Assembly: GCA_964657395.1 (NCBI GenBank) | Contig: CAZZUX010000150.1 | Coordinates: forward strand, 1-6,868 | Direction of reading: 5' to 3' | Length of the DNA stretch: 6,868 nt | Source of the DNA: G963692885 sp964657395 | Lineage (GTDB): Bacteria; Acidobacteriota; Terriglobia; Terriglobales; Acidobacteriaceae | Shown here: positions 4,017 to 6,868 of the stretch, piece by piece | Layout of the letters: each line of letters opens with the position of its first letter | Position numbering within the stretch: the stretch's first letter is position 1 | Translations under genes and position numbers: made by a program | Notes under the pieces: generated by a model | Databases searched by the model: none | The model's input: the letters and a program-made list of their open reading frames with translations, nothing else | What the model was told of the DNA's origin: nothing

Positions 4017-6695
4017 TTACTTCACCATCGCAGACAATCCCAACTCCCGCGAAGAACTCCCAACCCGAAGAGTACGACCGCCCTCCGGCCTGACCCACGC
4101 CTTCTTATCCACCGCCCAGTAGCCAAAGGCCCGCGGCGCAATCTCCAGCGTTACCTCACGCTCCTCGCCCGGCTGCAGCGTGACCCGGTCAAAACCCACA
4201 AGCGTCTTCGGAGCAAACTGGACCCCCTGCGGCTTGTTCTCAGGAGCATCCAGGTAGACCTGCGGTACCTCGTCACCTGCCACAGCGCCCGTGTTTTTCA
4301 CGCGCACCGACACGCTCGCGCCTCCATCCGCAGCAGGCGTCACCTTCAAATCTGAGTAAGCAAAGCGAGTGTAAGACAGCCCAAACCCAAACGGATACAG
4401 CGGCTGTATCTTTTGATCGTCGAACCAGCGATACCCCACAAGCACGCCCTCCGAAAAGGTCGTCTTGCCCTCCACACCTTTCGTCGACCGCTCAGGGTGA
4501 GCCGGCGACGTCGCCGCATAATCACCCAGCGTCTTCGCCCATGTCATCGGCAGCCGTCCCGCAGGATCGTTCTGCCCAAGCAGCGTCTTCGCCGTTGCCA
4601 TGCCACCCTCATCGCCAGGCCACCACATTTCCAATACGCCTTTGACCTTGTCGATCCACGGCATCGCCACCGGCTGACTCGTATTCAGAACCACGACTGT
4701 ATTCGGATTGACCGCCGCAATCTCCTCAATGAGCTGGTCCTGCTCGCCGGGAAGCTCAAAGTGCGGCTTGTCGCGCGTCCACACGAACACCACGGCTGTC
4801 TTTGCATGACGGGCCGCTTCAATCGCCGCAGCATGGTCGCGCTGCCGTGCTTCCGGCGGCATCCAGTTCAGCCGAATCTGCACTGGCGCATTCGATGTGT
4901 CCACCGAACTCGTCACCTCAATCGTGTGCGCTCCCTTCGTCAGCTGCACCGCCCGGCGCACATTGTCCAATCCATCCGTCGTCGGCAGTCCGTTATCCTG
5001 CGACGCATGTTGAACGTCACCGTGCACCGTGCCTTTCACAGCGCCGGTCCTGCCCACCTCTTTGCCGTCGATGCTGAACATGCCGCGGGTACCCAGCGCC
5101 TGCAGGTAAAACCAGTAAGAGCCATCAGCCGGTACCGTCACATCCCCCTTCCACGTCGCGACCGTATTCGGCGGCAGTGCTTTACCGTTGCTCTTTGTGA
5201 ATCCGATCGCAGCATCAACACTGCTGCCCCCAGCGGCGACACTCCGCGTAAGTCCAGGCTTTCCGTCATGAGTAAACGCCGCCGCCGGGATCGGAGTGCC
5301 GGTCATGTCGTCGTCTACGGCAAAGATCACCTTCGCGTCCGGCGCAAGCTTCTTCAACGCATCCAGCGGACTCACCTGCCGCTCAGGAATGCCCGGTGAC
5401 CGCTCGCCAAATGTGCCAATCGAAGCAACCTGGCCCGCTGTCGGCCCGATCATGGCGATACTGTCGCTCCCCTTCAAAGGAAGAACATTGTCTTCATTCT
5501 TCAGGAGCACTGCCGCGTCTTCTGCGGTCTTCTCGATAATGCGCCCATTACCCTCCAGGTCCTGCGGCGTGACGTCATGCTTCTGCTTGCCATCCAGATA
5601 CCCGAATCGATCGATCTGGTACAACACCCGCCGCGCGGCTTCCGTGATCGACGCCTCCGTGATCGACCCATCCTTCAGCGCATCGCGCATGGTCTTCGTA
5701 TCCGAATCCCTCGGGAACGCGGCCATATCCATCCCGCCACCCTTGGTCTCCTCCGGGATAGTGCCGCCCAGCATCCCGGCAAGCGCGGCAAGGTTCGGCT
5801 TCGTCGGCGGACCCGACTTCTCCGCGCGGGTGCGGAAGTACGTGTGCATCATCCCGGCAAACGGACTGTCATCCGGCACCTCGCCGGGCATCTCCATCGT
5901 CAGCCCGTTGTTCAGGAAGTTCACGTTGTGAACGCCGCCCCAGTCCGACGTAACAAAGCCTTTGAATCCAAGCTCTCCGAACAAAATCGTCTTCAGCGTG
6001 TCCGGATTGCCGCAGGCAAAAGCACCATTGATCTTGTTGTACGAGCACATGATCGACGCAACGCCTGCCTTCACCGCCGCGTCAAACGGCGCCACATACA
6101 CCTCGTGCAGTGTCTGCTGGTCAACGAAGATGTTGTAGGAGTCCGAGTCGTACGCCACGTAATGCTTGGCCATCGACATCACACCCTGCGCCTGCTCCCC
6201 GCGGATCTCGGCCGCACCCATCCGCCCGCTCAGAAACGGATCCTCGCCCAGCGTGTTGTAACCGCGGGCAAAGGTAATATCGCGATCAATATTGATAAAG
6301 GGCTGCAGCACCACATCGATGCCCAGCGAACGCGCTTCGCGCCCGATCGCTACTCCATTCTCTTCCGCATCCTTGACGCTCCAGGTCGCAGCCACCCCCA
6401 TCGTCGCAGTCTGTGCCTGCCCGGCTACCCGCGTCAGCACCCCCGGAGGACCATCCGCCATGCGCAACGGAGGAATCTTCAGCCGCGGCACGCCCGGTAA
6501 ATAACCCGCCTGCCCCTGGTTCGTCGCCGCCGGCTCCACATCGCCCCGGATCAGGTTCATCTTCTCTTCCAGCGTCATCTGCCCGAGCAGGCGGTCCACA
6601 CGCGCCTCATCCGCCTTGTCCGCCGGAACCACCTGCGCCCGCGCCAGGCTGGCTGACGTCATAACTACAAGAACTGCCAAAGCAAAATGCCGCAT
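4017..6695 (-). CDS. secreted GH3 glycoside hydrolase (beta-glucosidase-like) with PA14 insert
   Basis: An 892-residue glycoside hydrolase family 3 enzyme that likely hydrolyses beta-linked glucosides or related glycosides outside the cytoplasm. A Sec signal peptide covers residues 1-20 (MRHFALAVLVVM, then LARA before Q21). The N-terminal barrel shows MTLEEKMNLI, ADGPPGV (80-86), GEDPFLSG (150-157), KHYVAYD (177-183), MCSYNKINGA and the nucleophile aspartate D251 in TSDWGG. A non-standard linker rich in G, P and M follows (about 275-335). The C-terminal sandwich is interrupted by a PA14 domain (about 492-612), and the protein ends with a fibronectin III-like domain (about 785-885). The loop that usually carries the acid/base glutamate (SGEGxDR) is shortened to WTRDKPHFELPG (639-650). 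E696 in WWPGDEGG is an alternative candidate. The start at 6695 is chosen for GAGGAG five bases upstream and a clean signal peptide; an in-frame ATG at 6716 would add seven residues. It is convergent with the dehydrogenase operon. Confidence 0.92.
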   Translation of the reverse strand: MRHFALAVLVVMTSASLARAQVVPADKADEARVDRLLGQMTLEEKMNLIRGDVEPAATNQGQAGYLPGVPRLKIPPLRMADGPPGVLTRVAGQAQTATMGVAATWSVKDAEENGVAIGREARSLGIDVVLQPFINIDRDITFARGYNTLGEDPFLSGRMGAAEIRGEQAQGVMSMAKHYVAYDSDSYNIFVDQQTLHEVYVAPFDAAVKAGVASIMCSYNKINGAFACGNPDTLKTILFGELGFKGFVTSDWGGVHNVNFLNNGLTMEMPGEVPDDSPFAGMMHTYFRTRAEKSGPPTKPNLAALAGMLGGTIPEETKGGGMDMAAFPRDSDTKTMRDALKDGSITEASITEAARRVLYQIDRFGYLDGKQKHDVTPQDLEGNGRIIEKTAEDAAVLLKNEDNVLPLKGSDSIAMIGPTAGQVASIGTFGERSPGIPERQVSPLDALKKLAPDAKVIFAVDDDMTGTPIPAAAFTHDGKPGLTRSVAAGGSSVDAAIGFTKSNGKALPPNTVATWKGDVTVPADGSYWFYLQALGTRGMFSIDGKEVGRTGAVKGTVHGDVQHASQDNGLPTTDGLDNVRRAVQLTKGAHTIEVTSSVDTSNAPVQIRLNWMPPEARQRDHAAAIEAARHAKTAVVFVWTRDKPHFELPGEQDQLIEEIAAVNPNTVVVLNTSQPVAMPWIDKVKGVLEMWWPGDEGGMATAKTLLGQNDPAGRLPMTWAKTLGDYAATSPAHPERSTKGVEGKTTFSEGVLVGYRWFDDQKIQPLYPFGFGLSYTRFAYSDLKVTPAADGGASVSVRVKNTGAVAGDEVPQVYLDAPENKPQGVQFAPKTLVGFDRVTLQPGEEREVTLEIAPRAFGYWAVDKKAWVRPEGGRTLRVGSSSRELGLSAMVK

Positions 6696-6700
6696 CGCTG

Positions 6701-6706
6701 CTCCTC
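6701..6706 (-). promoter_or_regulatory. ribosome binding site of the GH3 gene
   Basis: On the minus strand this reads GAGGAG, five bases before the ATG at 6695. It lies between the two in-frame ATGs (6716 and 6695) and so favours the downstream one. The upstream ATG also has a GAGGG, but with only three bases of spacing. Confidence 0.55.
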
Positions 6707-6716
6707 GGAGATCCAT

Positions 6717-6868
6717 TCACCCTCGCTCGCGCATCTTACCTCAAACAATGATCGACAGGCTTTGCCTTGGCTGCCGTCTGCCACGCAGGCAGCCGTCGCG
6801 TAAACATGCAGTCCGATCCAGATGATTACGTAACAACAAACGATCGAATCTCTAACGAGGGCAAGGTG
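6717..6868 (-). promoter_or_regulatory. upstream regulatory region of the GH3 gene
   Basis: The last 152 bases of the window hold no supportable gene and must contain the GH3 promoter. On the minus strand a TAAGAT around 6733-6738 could serve as a -10 box, but no good -35 sits at the right distance. A perfect inverted repeat (6769-6794) lies about 75-100 bases upstream of the start codon and is listed separately. Confidence 0.4.
6769..6794. repeat. perfect 7-bp inverted repeat upstream of the GH3 gene
   Basis: GGCTGCC (6769-6775) and GGCAGCC (6788-6794) are exact inverse complements separated by 12 bases, 26 bases in all. The position, upstream of a candidate -10 box, and the length suit a binding site for a dimeric regulator, for example a sugar-responsive repressor or activator of the hydrolase. 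The same arms could instead form an RNA hairpin in a leader transcript. Confidence 0.4.

Noticed and set aside
4446..4454. SEG triplet (E749) near the end of the GH3 protein as the missing acid/base motif
   Set aside because: It belongs to the common FSEGxxVGYRWFD segment found in GH3 proteins that also have the normal acid/base loop, so it is not a replacement for it.
4413..5399. Long plus-strand frame of 328 codons opposite the GH3 gene
   Set aside because: It is histidine/arginine-rich with no domain. It lies entirely inside the GH3 coding region, whose motifs are unambiguous.
5577..6500. Plus-strand frame of 307 codons opposite the GH3 catalytic domain
   Set aside because: It is a shadow frame covering the GH3 nucleophile and GEDP motifs, with the same arginine/histidine-rich composition.
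6854..6868. GAGGG followed by GTG at the right edge as the start of a divergent plus-strand gene
   Set aside because: Only a start codon would be inside the window and no coding sequence can be seen to support it.
1..6868. CRISPR array, tRNA or rRNA, insertion sequence or phage genes
   Set aside because: No regularly spaced repeats, cloverleaf sequence, transposase motifs or terminal inverted repeats were seen on either strand.

Overview
The window is GC-rich, tightly packed bacterial DNA. I infer a member of the Acidobacteriota (class Terriglobia; the Granulicella/Terriglobus/Edaphobacter group). The grounds are the style of the proteins: a secreted GH3 enzyme with a PA14 insert, a Tat-exported gluconate dehydrogenase subunit 3-like protein paired with a GMC flavoprotein, and a type of intergenic hairpin I associate with that group. 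This is recognition from memory; no database was searched.

Layout. At the left edge, on the minus strand, is a short membrane cytochrome b-like gene (39-449) with only two transmembrane segments. It is probably shortened, and a few codons of a possible next gene run off the window. A 316-base gap (450-765) holds no convincing gene but two inverted repeats. Then comes greB (766-1371, minus), a transcript-cleavage/elongation factor. A 237-base divergent intergenic region separates greB from a two-gene plus-strand operon. Its first gene (1609-2193) is a Tat-signal small subunit of the gluconate 2-dehydrogenase subunit 3 family. Its second (2190-3917) is a GMC-family FAD-dependent dehydrogenase. 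The two are coupled through an ATGA overlap. A short convergent gap (3918-4016) carries two hairpins. The last gene (4017-6695, minus) encodes a large secreted GH3 glycoside hydrolase, with a probable promoter region and a perfect 7-bp inverted repeat upstream.

How they work together. The small/large dehydrogenase pair looks like a periplasmic sugar or glycoside oxidising enzyme. The flavoprotein has no signal peptide of its own and probably crosses the membrane bound to its Tat-signal partner. It also carries a cysteine cluster (C236/C239/C242/C246) with the spacing of the iron-sulfur motif known from FAD-glucose dehydrogenases. No cytochrome c subunit is present here, so the electron acceptor lies elsewhere. 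The convergent GH3 enzyme would release sugars from glycosides in the same compartment, a plausible but unproven functional link. greB is housekeeping and unrelated.

I see no CRISPR array, tRNA, rRNA, transposase or toxin-antitoxin pair, and nothing that clearly amounts to a new system. The points most worth a second look are the altered catalytic loop of the GH3 enzyme, the iron-sulfur motif and piggy-back export of the flavoprotein, the truncated cytochrome gene, and the structured non-coding stretches.
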